Assembly: GCF_003289645.1 (NCBI RefSeq)
Contig: NZ_QLYX01000006.1
Span: forward strand, 1-64,000
Reading direction: 5' to 3'
Length of the DNA stretch: 64,000 bases
From: Actinomadura craniellae
Lineage (GTDB): Bacteria > Actinomycetota > Actinomycetes > Streptosporangiales > Streptosporangiaceae
Shown in pieces: positions 7,574-15,233 of the stretch. The number at the start of each line of letters is the position of its first letter. The stretch's first letter is position 1. The position numbers and the translations under genes were made by a program. The notes below the pieces were generated by a model. It was not told the origin of the DNA, did not search any database, and worked only from the letters and a program-made list of their open reading frames with translations.

Positions 7574-8671
7574 ATGCGCAAGGTGCCGTTCCTCGCATTC
7601 CTGACCGCGATCCTGCTCACGCTGACCGCCACCCCGGCCCGTGCCGAGCCCGCCCCGTACCCGAACATCGAGTTCCCGAACTTCGACCTGGTCAAGCCGG
7701 GGGGCCAGACAGTCGAACTGCGCACGTCGTCCCGCAAACTCCAGGTGAGCTACACCTACGACGGGCGGACGCGCACGCTGGAGAACTTCCTGTCCAGCAG
7801 CAGCACCCAGGGGTTCGTCGTCCTGGACGGGCAGACCCAGGAACTCCTGGTCGAGCGGTACCACCTGGCCGACCGGAACACCCGGTTCCAGTCGTGGTCG
7901 ATGGCCAAGTCGTTCACCTCCGCCGCCATCGGCATCGCGATCGGGGAAGGGCACATCCGGTCCGTCGACGACCCGGTCACCAAGTACATCCCCGAACTGG
8001 CCGGGTCCGGCTACGCCGGCGTCTCGCTGCGGCACCTGCTGTGGATGTCGTCCGGGGTCACCTGGGACGAGACCCTCGACGTCCCCGGGGTGCACGTCGG
8101 GGCCAGCATCGGCGTCCCGCTGCCCCGGATGGCCGCGCAGCGGGTGCGCGGTTGGGAGCCCGGCACCCGGTTCAACTACACGAGCATGAACTCGTTCGTC
8201 CTGGCCTGGGCGGTCACCAAGGCCACCGGGGTCCCCTACGAGCGGTACGTCGAGCGGAAGCTGTGGCAGCCGGCCGGGATGGGGTCCGCCGCCTACCTGG
8301 GCAACGACTCCAAGGGCAACTCGATGGGCTACTGCTGCTACTACGCGACCGCCCGGGACTTCGCCCGGTTCGGCCTGCTCTACCTGAACGGCGGGCAGGC
8401 CCTCGGCCGCCAGGTCGTCCCCCGTTCCTGGGTGGAGGCGTCCACCCGGCCCTCGGCGCCCAGCCCCGGGTACGGCCTGCACTGGTGGCTCGGCGAGGAC
8501 GGCGAGTTCATGGCCCAGGGCTTCCTCGGCCAGACCATCTACGTGTCCCCCCGGCACAAGGTGGTCATCGTCAAGTCCACTCTGATCACCACCGGGGACG
8601 CGGGCGAGACCATGCCCGCCTTCCGCGCGACCGCCGCCGAAGTCGCCCGCACCCGCGCCGCCGCCCGCTGA
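7574..8671 (+). CDS. Secreted beta-lactamase-fold serine hydrolase (family S12, NylB-like)
   Basis: A 365-residue exported protein with a signal peptide of about 23 residues ending ARA. The catalytic SxxK is S109-M-A-K112 in WSMAKSFTS, and the second motif is Y202-T-S in FNYTSMNS. This is the pattern of class C beta-lactamase, D-alanyl-D-alanine carboxypeptidase and 6-aminohexanoate-dimer hydrolase relatives. Substrate range in this family is wide (beta-lactams, peptides, esters, amides) and cannot be predicted. The ATG at 7574 has GGGAG six bases upstream; in-frame starts further upstream lack a ribosome site and would place residues before the signal peptide. It stands alone and ends at a strong hairpin facing a convergent gene. 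Confidence 0.87.
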   Translation: MRKVPFLAFLTAILLTLTATPARAEPAPYPNIEFPNFDLVKPGGQTVELRTSSRKLQVSYTYDGRTRTLENFLSSSSTQGFVVLDGQTQELLVERYHLADRNTRFQSWSMAKSFTSAAIGIAIGEGHIRSVDDPVTKYIPELAGSGYAGVSLRHLLWMSSGVTWDETLDVPGVHVGASIGVPLPRMAAQRVRGWEPGTRFNYTSMNSFVLAWAVTKATGVPYERYVERKLWQPAGMGSAAYLGNDSKGNSMGYCCYYATARDFARFGLLYLNGGQALGRQVVPRSWVEASTRPSAPSPGYGLHWWLGEDGEFMAQGFLGQTIYVSPRHKVVIVKSTLITTGDAGETMPAFRATAAEVARTRAAAR

Positions 8672-8690
8672 CCGGAACCGATCCGCGGAC

Positions 8691-8722
8691 CCCGGCGCCC
8701 GCCGCCACCGGCGGGCGCCGGG
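8691..8722. terminator. Bidirectional hairpin between convergent genes
   Basis: A perfect 14-bp GC stem (8691-8704 and 8709-8722) with a 4-base loop CCAC lies between two converging stop codons. There is no clear T-run, which is common for actinobacterial terminators. Confidence 0.7.
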
Positions 8723-8729
8723 CCGCGGC

Positions 8730-9308
8730 TCAGCCGCGCTCCGGGCCGCCGCGCCCGCGCCGGCGGAGGAGCAGGAACGCGGCGACCACGGCCGCCACCA
8801 CCGCGGCTCCGCCGACGGCCGCGCGCACCGGCGACCACGTGTCGCCTTCCAGGTCGTAGTCCGCGTAGCCGAGAACGGGCGGGTAGGACGGTGCGGAGGG
8901 CACCGCGAGGGGCTTGTCCGCGCCACGGGTTCCGCTGCACGCGCTCGCATGCAACTCGCCGTCGCTCTGGTCGAGGAAGACCAGGTACTCGGCCCCCGGC
9001 TGCGCTTCGAAGCCGCAACTGGCGCTGGACGACACCGTGTGGACGTCCTGCCGGCGCGCGACCCTGCCCTTGTGGACGATGCGCACCTCGAAGACGAGGA
9101 TCACCGGGTCGCCGCTGCTCTGGACTTCTCGCCGGACTTCCTCGCGCCGGACGACCCGCCCGACGAACACCGCGTCGGCGCCGGCGTACGCCTCCTTCTC
9201 GGTGATCATCCTGCAACTGCACGCGCAGGCGTGCTGCGGCGCCGCCAGCCCCAGCAGGGGGACGATCGCCGCCGTGACCAGAACACGGGCCAGCGCTCGC
9301 GAGGGCAT
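8730..9308 (-). CDS. Exported TIMP-like protein with C-terminal membrane anchor
   Basis: A predicted protein of 192 residues. A signal peptide ends at HACA, directly followed by a mature N-terminus rich in cysteine (CSC). It continues with a beta-rich domain (ADAVFVGRVV, ILVFEVRIVHKG, TVSSSASCGF, EYLVFLDQ, LHASACSGT) that resembles the tissue-inhibitor-of-metalloproteinase (TIMP/NTR) fold found in exported bacterial proteins. A hydrophobic helix (about 165-182) followed by RRRGRGG forms a C-terminal anchor. The start at 9308 was chosen to put the signal peptide at the N-terminus; an ATG at 9335 is a possible alternative. The role is not known. Protease inhibition is only suggested by the fold. 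Confidence 0.68.
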   Translation of the reverse strand: MPSRALARVLVTAAIVPLLGLAAPQHACACSCRMITEKEAYAGADAVFVGRVVRREEVRREVQSSGDPVILVFEVRIVHKGRVARRQDVHTVSSSASCGFEAQPGAEYLVFLDQSDGELHASACSGTRGADKPLAVPSAPSYPPVLGYADYDLEGDTWSPVRAAVGGAAVVAAVVAAFLLLRRRGRGGPERG

Positions 9309-9525
9309 GCCCCCATGGACGTGATCCGCCCTCATCCGGTTCCACGGGAAGGCCGGCGGGTCCACGTGGAATGGCGGGCAGACGGGCTGCCGCGGTGGAA
9401 CCGGGAGTTCGCGTGCGGGGAACGGGGGGCTCACGGGCGGGAGGCGGGACCAGACGACCTTGCCGCGGTGCCGCGAGGCGGGCGGATGGTGGGTGGCGCG
9501 GGCGGGGATCCGCCCGCGCCGCCGG

Positions 9526-10512
9526 TCAGGGGGCGTCCGCGGGGCGCAGGGCGGTGAGGGTCTTCTCCCCGCCGGGGTCGGCGTCCACGGAGACGGGGAC
9601 GAGGGCCACCTCGTCCACCCCGGCGTGGCCGTACTCGGCGAGCCGGGTGCGGATCGCGGCCTCGTCGCCGACCAGGGCGACCGCCTGGACGAGTTCGACG
9701 GGGACGGCCGCGAGCAGGTCCCGGGGGTGCGGTCGGGTGCGGGCGAACTCGACGACGTCTCCGAAGCCCGCCTCGGCGAACATCTCGCCGTACCCGGGTG
9801 CGGCCAGGTAGCCGACGACGGCGCGGCGGATCTGCTCGACGGCGTCCTCGGTCGGGTCCACGGCGGCGGTGACCCAGGCGGCGACCCGGGGTGCGGGGCG
9901 GCCGGCCTCGGCGGCGGCGCGGCGCAGGTGCCCGACCAGGGTCGCGGCGGAGGCGGGCGTGATCAGGTTCAGGACCATCCGGTCGGCGGTGGTGGCGGCG
10001 ACGCCGATGGCGGACTCGCCGAACGCCGCCACGGTCAGCTCCGACCCGGGCGCGTCCAGGCGCAGGTGGTAGCCGCGGGTCCGGACGGTCTCGCCGGCGA
10101 AGGACGGCTTGCCCCCGTCCAGCAGTTCCCGCAGGACCTGGGCGGATTCGCGCAGCCGGGTCACCGGCCGGCCCCGGTCGCGCCCGTGCCACTCGCCCAC
10201 CACCAGGGGGCTGGAGGTGCCGATCGCGACGCCGACGCGCCGTCCGGTCAGGTCGGCGACCGACGCCGCGCCGCGGGCGATCGTCATGGGGTCGCGGACG
10301 GCCACCGCCAGGGGGCCGACGGTCAGCTGGATCCGCTCGGTCTCGGTGCCGAGCGCGGTGGCGAGGGCGAAGGCGTCGTAGGTGGCCATTTCGCCCACCC
10401 ACAGTTCGGGGTAGCCGAGCCGGTCGGCGGTGCGGGCGGTCAGCCGGACCTCGCCGGGCGGGCGGTCCTGCCAGAGGCCCAGGGACACGGTCAGCAGGGG
10501 GTGGTGGGTCAC
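9526..10512 (-). CDS. LLM-class F420-dependent oxidoreductase
   Basis: A 328-residue TIM-barrel oxidoreductase of the luciferase-like monooxygenase superfamily in its F420-using branch. It has LTVSLGLWQDRPPGE at the start, RLGYPELWVGE, VGPLAVAVRDPMTIARG and GVAIGTSS, as in methylenetetrahydromethanopterin-reductase-like proteins. These enzymes use reduced or oxidised F420 for hydride transfer in actinobacterial secondary and lipid metabolism. The GTG at 10512 overlaps the thiolase stop (GTGA), so it is the third gene of a coupled operon with the thiolase and the carotenoid-oxygenase fragment. The substrate is unknown. Confidence 0.85.
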   Translation of the reverse strand: MTHHPLLTVSLGLWQDRPPGEVRLTARTADRLGYPELWVGEMATYDAFALATALGTETERIQLTVGPLAVAVRDPMTIARGAASVADLTGRRVGVAIGTSSPLVVGEWHGRDRGRPVTRLRESAQVLRELLDGGKPSFAGETVRTRGYHLRLDAPGSELTVAAFGESAIGVAATTADRMVLNLITPASAATLVGHLRRAAAEAGRPAPRVAAWVTAAVDPTEDAVEQIRRAVVGYLAAPGYGEMFAEAGFGDVVEFARTRPHPRDLLAAVPVELVQAVALVGDEAAIRTRLAEYGHAGVDEVALVPVSVDADPGGEKTLTALRPADAP

Positions 10513-11705
10513 GCGACACGCTCCAGCACGGTGGCGCTGCCGGCCCCGCCGGCGCCGGCGACCGCGACCACGCCGTAGCGCTCGCCGGTCCGCTCCAGCT
10601 CGTCCACGCAGGACGCCAGCAGGATCGGGCCGGTGGCGCTGAAGGCGTGTCCCATCGCGATGGTGCCGCCGTTGGGGTTGAACTGCTCGTCGGTGACGCC
10701 CAGGTCCCGCTGGAACTTCAGGCAGGGGGCGGCGAACGCCTCGGCCACCTCGTACACGGCGACGTCGCCGGGTGACAGCCCGGACCGTTTCAGGGCTTTC
10801 TCCACGGCGGCCTGCCCGGCGGTGAGCGTGAGGATCGGTTCGACCGTGGCCGTGGCGGAGGCGACCACCCGGGCCCGCGGGCGCAGCCCGGTCGCCGTGG
10901 CGGCCGCGGCGTCGCCGAGCACGGCGAGCCCGGCGCCGTCCGTGGACGCGGGTGAGGTCCCGATGGTGTGCAGGTGCCGGATCTCGCCGACCTCGGGGTG
11001 GTGCCGCCGGACGAGGTCGTCCTCCCCCTCGGCGCCGGGCACGGCGAAGACCGGCCGCAGCGCGGCCAGGCCGCCGGCGGTGGTGCCGGGCCGGACGGTC
11101 TCGTCCCGGTCCAGGGCGATCTCGTCGCCGTGCCGGACGGGCAGCAGCGAACCGTCGAACCTGCCCTGCGCCCAGGCCGCGGCGGCCCGCGACTGGCTGC
11201 GCAGGGCGCAGGCGTCGAGCTGCTCGCGGTCGAAGCCCTCGACGGTGGCGATCAGGTCGGCGGACACGCCCAGCTGCACCGCGCCGGTCGGCTCGACGAT
11301 CTGCCGCTCGGGCCAGAGCGGACCCCGGGAGACCGATCCGAGCCCGCCGGCGCTGACCAGGCTCGCCGAGCCGAAGGCGATCCGGGCCGCAGCGGTGTTG
11401 ATCGCGTTGATGCCCGAGACGCAGGTCTGGGCGGCGGCCCGCCCCGCGGCGGGCTTGCACCAGCCGGCCACGAGCGCCGCGATGCGGGCCAGGTCGCCGC
11501 CCGGCTCGCCGGCCCGCTCGCCGACCTGGACCGTGCAGCCGAGGAGGAGGTCCTCGACCGTGTCGGGGAGCGCCGTGGAGCGTTCGGCGAGGCCGTTCAG
11601 CAACTGCCGCACCAGTTCCCCCGGCGGCACCTCGGCGAGCCCGCCGCCGGGGCGGGCCTTCCCGCGGGGGGTGCGCAGGGTCGACAGCACGTAGACATCG
11701 GTCAT
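10509..11705 (-). CDS. Thiolase-family acetyl-CoA acetyltransferase lacking the C-terminal cysteine
   Basis: A 398-residue thiolase. The nucleophile is C95 in QTCVSGINA, and NPNGGTIAMGHAFSATG supplies the catalytic His segment. The usual C-terminal CxGxG loop, whose Cys acts as base, reads VAVAGAGGAG around residues 380-389, so that cysteine is replaced by alanine at about 383. Most other thiolase landmarks are present and the length is normal. The enzyme may run a different half reaction (SCP2-thiolase-like or acyl transfer) or be impaired. It overlaps the upstream fragment gene by 4 bases and the downstream oxidoreductase by 4 bases. Confidence 0.83.
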   Translation of the reverse strand: MTDVYVLSTLRTPRGKARPGGGLAEVPPGELVRQLLNGLAERSTALPDTVEDLLLGCTVQVGERAGEPGGDLARIAALVAGWCKPAAGRAAAQTCVSGINAINTAAARIAFGSASLVSAGGLGSVSRGPLWPERQIVEPTGAVQLGVSADLIATVEGFDREQLDACALRSQSRAAAAWAQGRFDGSLLPVRHGDEIALDRDETVRPGTTAGGLAALRPVFAVPGAEGEDDLVRRHHPEVGEIRHLHTIGTSPASTDGAGLAVLGDAAAATATGLRPRARVVASATATVEPILTLTAGQAAVEKALKRSGLSPGDVAVYEVAEAFAAPCLKFQRDLGVTDEQFNPNGGTIAMGHAFSATGPILLASCVDELERTGERYGVVAVAGAGGAGSATVLERVA

Positions 11706-12025
11706 CGCATGTCCTCCGGGGTGCGAAGCTGGCCGGCGCGGACCCGGGCGGCGTGGAAGCCGGACGGGACGGAGCAGGGGAGCAGCACCCGGCCGTTCTC
11801 GAAGTGCATCGGGTGGAGCATGCCGTCGCCGTCGAACATGTGGTGGCGGTCGGGCCCGTTGCGCAGGTGGACGCCGTTGAGGTCGCGGGGGGTCTCGCCG
11901 ACGACCTCCAGGTCGTCCAGGGCCGGCTCGTCCTGGACGGCGGCGAACACGCCCATCAGGTAGGGGTCGGGTTCGCCGGTGCCGGTGACAGCCCGGGCCA
12001 CCGCCACCGGCCGCTCCTCGGTCAT
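11702..12025 (-). pseudogene. N-terminal fragment of a carotenoid oxygenase
   Basis: A 107-residue ORF that closely follows the first hundred residues of carotenoid cleavage oxygenases (PYLMGVFAAVQDE, LEVVGETPRDLNGVHLRNGP, FDGDGMLHPMHFENG). A full enzyme has about 450-500 residues and four iron-binding histidines spread over its propeller; here everything after about residue 95 is missing. The ORF ends in an ATGA overlap with the thiolase gene, so it may persist as a translated leader for that gene rather than as an enzyme. A deletion joining two genes is the simplest explanation. An ATG at 12025 is preceded by a G-rich site. Confidence 0.72.
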
Positions 12026-12130
12026 CTCGCCCCCGATTCCCTACTCCACCCCGAAGCTACTATAAAAGAAGTCAGGAAAACCGTAGCATGTGGCCCCGGA
12101 GTCGGGAAGAGCTGGCGGAGGGCGGGCCGG
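12026..12130. promoter_or_regulatory. Divergent promoter/operator region
   Basis: This 105-base spacer separates the thiolase operon from the divergent HxlR regulator. It contains an unusually AT-rich core at about 12056-12080 (ACTATAAAAGAAGTC). That core could hold both promoters and the regulator's operator. No confident -35/-10 pair can be assigned. Confidence 0.4.
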
Positions 12131-13141
12131 GTGGCAGAGGAGCGACGTCCCAGCGCGATCGGGCAGGCACTGCTGGCGATCGGCGACCAGTGGACGCTGC
12201 TGATCCTGCAACGGGCCTTCCTGCTGCACGTCCGGCGGTTCGGCGACTGGCGCGACGAACTGGGCATGTCGGAGTCGGTGCTGGCGGGTCGCCTCAAGGA
12301 ACTCGTCGCCGGCGGGCTGCTGAGCCCGTCCCCCTACCGGGAGGGCGGCCGCACCCGCACCGAGTACCTGCTGACCGAGCGCGCGCTGGAACTGTGGTCG
12401 CTGCTGGTGGAGATCTGGTCCTGGGAGCAGCGGTGGGTGCCGCGCCGCGTCGGGCTGCCGGAACTCATGCACGACGGCTGCGGGAACCGCACCGACGTGG
12501 AACTGGGCTGCGCGTCCTGCGGCGAGGCCCCTGTCAGCGCCCGCGACACCGACACCCGGCGCAGCGAGGACACCTTCGCCCGGGTGGCGGTGCCACGCCA
12601 CCACCGCCGGACGGTCCGGAGCGACGACGGCGACCCACTGTCCTACCTTCCCGAGACCTTCGAACTGCTCGGCGACCGGTGGAGCACCGTGATCCTCGCG
12701 GCGGCCCTGCTCGGCCTGCGCCGGTTCGCCGAGTTCGAGGCGGAACTCGGCGTGGCCCCGTCCGTGCTGTCCAGCCGGCTGCGGCGGTTCACCGAGCTGG
12801 GCGTGCTCGCCACCGACGAATCCGGCGGCGGGCGCCCCGCCTACCGGCTGACCGAGAAGGGGCGGAGCTTCTTCGGGGTGTTCACCCTGGCCATCGACTG
12901 GGCGCAGCGATGGTACGCCGCCCCGCCCGGCACCGACCTGATCATCACCCACCGGACCTGCGGGAAGACCTTCCGGCCGCAGCTGCGATGCCGGGCGTGC
13001 GGTGACCCGCTGGCCCGCACCGACGTGCATTTCATCCTCACCGACCGGCGGCTCCCGCACCCCCGGCCGGGCGACGCGCGGGAACGGGTTCCGGACGGGC
13101 CGGGAGCGGACGAGGCGGAACCGGCCGGCGGGTCCCGGTGA
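12131..13141 (+). CDS. Tandem HxlR-type transcriptional regulator
   Basis: A 336-residue protein built from two HxlR/MarR-like winged-helix domains, residues about 5-110 and 165-270. Each shows the family pattern: IGDQWTLLILQRAFL / LGDRWSTVILAAALL, then a RRF segment, a recognition helix (SESVLAGRLKELV / APSVLSSRLRRFT) and a wing ending YLLTERALEL / YRLTEKGRSF. Each copy is followed by a Cys-containing tail (CGNRTDVELGCASCG; CGKTFRPQLRCRACG) that could bind a metal or sense thiols. The GTG at 12131 has GGAGGG eight bases upstream; no other in-frame start has a ribosome site. Divergence from the thiolase/F420 operon makes that operon the likely target. Confidence 0.85.
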   Translation: MAEERRPSAIGQALLAIGDQWTLLILQRAFLLHVRRFGDWRDELGMSESVLAGRLKELVAGGLLSPSPYREGGRTRTEYLLTERALELWSLLVEIWSWEQRWVPRRVGLPELMHDGCGNRTDVELGCASCGEAPVSARDTDTRRSEDTFARVAVPRHHRRTVRSDDGDPLSYLPETFELLGDRWSTVILAAALLGLRRFAEFEAELGVAPSVLSSRLRRFTELGVLATDESGGGRPAYRLTEKGRSFFGVFTLAIDWAQRWYAAPPGTDLIITHRTCGKTFRPQLRCRACGDPLARTDVHFILTDRRLPHPRPGDARERVPDGPGADEAEPAGGSR

Positions 13142-13199
13142 CCGTGGCGCCCGGCCAAGGCGTGAGAACTCCCGGCCAGGGCGGCTGCGCGGTTCCCGC

Positions 13200-13880
13200 T
13201 CAGAGGTGCTTGCGCAGTTCCCGCACGACGGGGAGGGCGAGGTCCCCGAAGCCGCGCTCACTCACCTCGCGGTGCAGGCCACCGGTGAGGACCACGCGCA
13301 GCGGCGGGTCGCCGAGTTCCCTGCCGACGGCCGCATCCAGGGCTGCCGCGTGCCCGTCCGCGATCTCGTGGGAGCCCGTCCGGTCGGTGAACTCGTACCG
13401 TTCGGCGGGCTCGAAGTCCACGGTGACGTCCGCGACGTAGGCCCTGCCGTTGACGTAGGTGCCGGCGCTACGGGCGTGGACGCCACGTACCGGTGCCGCC
13501 AGACTGGCCGGGACCCGCCGGTGCAGGTTCCGCACCGCACGGCGGGCGGCCTCGGCGAAGCCCCGCTCGCTGCTGTCGACCTGGTGGTACCGGAAGCGGG
13601 TGAGGAGCACCCCGACCGGGAGCGCGCCGAGCTCCTCACACATCGCCGCGGCGAAGACCTCCTTGTAGGCGCGCAGCGTCTCGGCGTCCGAGCGCAGGAT
13701 CTCCGCCCAGGTCGCGTCGCTCATCCAGTCCGGCCGCGCGGGCGGCGGCTCCGGCGCGACGTCGCGGAAGGTGTAGGTCGTGGCGGGCTCGAAGTCCACG
13801 GTGACGAGCGCGAACATGCCGTTGCAACTGGTCGGCACCTTGTAGTCGGCCGCCACGCCACGCACCGCGTTCCTCAACAT
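13200..13880 (-). CDS. Unknown protein with internal duplication
   Basis: A 226-residue protein I do not recognise. It is made of two similar halves: VTVDFEPATTYTF and VTVDFEPAERYEF each begin a half, and VDSSERGFAEAARRAV and VSERGFGDLALPVV each end one, with VLLT/VVLT strands between. The repeat resembles a ribosomal S5/EF-G domain IV-like beta-alpha fold, but that is a guess. Codon use is GC-rich like the rest of the chromosome. The chosen ATG at 13880 lacks a good ribosome site and sits exactly where composition becomes AT-rich, 48 bases after the stop of the upstream immunity gene in the same frame. The 5' end may therefore have been cut off when the neighbouring island arrived. Confidence 0.65.
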   Translation of the reverse strand: MLRNAVRGVAADYKVPTSCNGMFALVTVDFEPATTYTFRDVAPEPPPARPDWMSDATWAEILRSDAETLRAYKEVFAAAMCEELGALPVGVLLTRFRYHQVDSSERGFAEAARRAVRNLHRRVPASLAAPVRGVHARSAGTYVNGRAYVADVTVDFEPAERYEFTDRTGSHEIADGHAAALDAAVGRELGDPPLRVVLTGGLHREVSERGFGDLALPVVRELRKHL

Positions 13881-13928
13881 GTGCTTGCCCGGTGTGAGAG
13901 TGATTGCATCAATATTTTGAGAGTGAGC

Positions 13929-14831
13929 CTAGTTGATCTCAATGGCATACGGTTGGCCGGGATCCAAGATGAGTTTATGCCCCGAGGGGAGTGCGTTGGC
14001 TGCTTCTCTTCCTGGAATCCTTATGTAAGGCATGTCGCCTGCGAAGATGCGAAGGGCCAGCAATGAGGAAAAAATGGGAACTCGTTGAGCAATGGGCGAC
14101 GGTACGTGTTCTTCGCTGGAAAGTTGATATACGGCGGAGCGGTGGATTTCCTCGAGAAGTGTATTTCTTTCGGCCTGGTTCGCTTGAAGAGCGCGGGCTG
14201 CGCGTAGCAAAGGGAGGTTGGCCTGGTGCAGGTCGCGTGCGGGCAGCAAGGGGCCCCGTTGGTCGATGTACAGGTCGACGCCGTCGGGTATCAGGTCGGA
14301 AAGTTCCTCCGCCGACAAGGGCTTCCATTCTTTGAAGCCTTCGGAGTCGTCCAGGTCGAGATCCCGAGGGCCGGTAGTCGAGATTCCCAGGGCGACGAAA
14401 TCATCAAAACTCCAGACTGCTGGAGAGTTGTCTTCGCGTACCGGGGCCATTAGTGCTGAGGCGTCCAGCAGATCTGCTACGACGGCGAGGCGCCTGCGCA
14501 GAAGACCGGTGATCTCCTGTGTCCATGTACGGGCGCTTTCGGTGACATCTCTCTCCCGTTTTTCCGGTGGGATCTCTCTTTCGTATCCACGCAGAACTAC
14601 TTCCCTCTCCTCGTTGAAGAGGAATCGAATTCCGTGATCCCCGGGGTAGGGAAGTCGATGATCGAAGCCGTCGAAATGGATGTCTTTTGGGATACCGTCT
14701 GGAAAGGCGTCGCAGAGGTAGATCGTTCCGGAGAACGGATTTCCGTCGTTTGGGTCGTGATCGGGGTCTGGGATCATCTTCAGGCGTGCGCACGCCTGGC
14801 AGATGCTCGCTGGCGGGACAACGGTTGTCAC
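13929..14831 (-). CDS. Putative immunity protein (orphan cassette copy)
   Basis: A 300-residue soluble protein, paralogous along its whole length to the protein encoded at 17879-18781. The N-terminal 90 residues form a recognisable small domain: CQAC at 11-14, then CDAFPDGIP, FDHRLPYPGDHGIRF. The Cys pairs may hold a metal. The C-terminal part shares [31 protein letters not shown] and [10 protein letters not shown] with the paralog. Its GTG start overlaps the TAG stop of a toxin C-terminal fragment by one base, the same arrangement as the intact pair upstream. This makes it a displaced immunity gene by position; the biochemical role is inferred. Codon use is AT-richer than the flanking chromosome. 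Confidence 0.72.
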   Translation of the reverse strand: MTTVVPPASICQACARLKMIPDPDHDPNDGNPFSGTIYLCDAFPDGIPKDIHFDGFDHRLPYPGDHGIRFLFNEEREVVLRGYEREIPPEKRERDVTESARTWTQEITGLLRRRLAVVADLLDASALMAPVREDNSPAVWSFDDFVALGISTTGPRDLDLDDSEGFKEWKPLSAEELSDLIPDGVDLYIDQRGPLLPARDLHQANLPLLRAARALQANQAERNTLLEEIHRSAVYQLSSEEHVPSPIAQRVPIFSSLLALRIFAGDMPYIRIPGREAANALPSGHKLILDPGQPYAIEIN

Positions 14832-15007
14832 TATCTCCCCTTAAAATGATTGTCGATAAATTCGCCGATAGCTGCGGCGATGGGTCGAGGATTTGAGCTG
14901 AATTTCCATTCGGCAAACACCTCGGCAATCATTTCGCTAGAGTTTTTCTTTGCGTATCGAACCAGCCCGTTGTGCACTTGGCCGGAGGAAGTGCGGGTGA
15001 GCGCCAT
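14831..15007 (-). pseudogene. Orphan C-terminal fragment of a zincin toxin
   Basis: The 58 codons before the TAG at 14831 align with the very end of the intact toxin at 18781-20826. Fragment KKNSSEMIAEVFAEW matches toxin [15 protein letters not shown], and fragment PRPIAAAIGEFIDNHFKG matches toxin [18 protein letters not shown]. The HExxH helix and everything upstream are absent; the open frame beyond about 15040 is only the antisense of the HNH gene. It is either a broken remnant or a silent C-terminal cassette that could recombine into the full-length gene. Confidence 0.75.
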
Positions 15008-15092
15008 CTCGACGAATTCACGGCGGTATGGGAAATCCCGCGCAGCGTGGCGGCATGGGCTGCGGCGAGGCCCGGTGCTCCACCGCACCCAG

Positions 15093-15129
15093 GGCTGATG
15101 CGGTCTCACCATATGAGAACGCATCAGCC
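15093..15129. repeat. Strong hairpin between HNH gene and toxin fragment
   Basis: Two 16-base arms (15093-15108 and 15114-15129) pair with a single mismatch around a 5-base loop CCATA. It lies between the end of the HNH gene and the orphan toxin fragment on the same strand. It could terminate the HNH transcript or mark the edge of the inserted element. No T-run follows on either strand. Confidence 0.7.
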
Positions 15130-15233
15130 TTGCCACCGCACCGGCGCCCCACCGCGCTGTGCCCCTCGGGGCGGGCATGGGTGACCTCGGGCTTCTCAAG
15201 ATCTCGGATTTCCCGCAGGCCCCTGAAGTTCCC

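Noticed and set aside
11753-12130. Extending the HxlR regulator upstream to an earlier start
   Set aside because: The upstream part is antisense to the carotenoid-oxygenase fragment and has no ribosome site; the GTG at 12131 has GGAGGG at good spacing.
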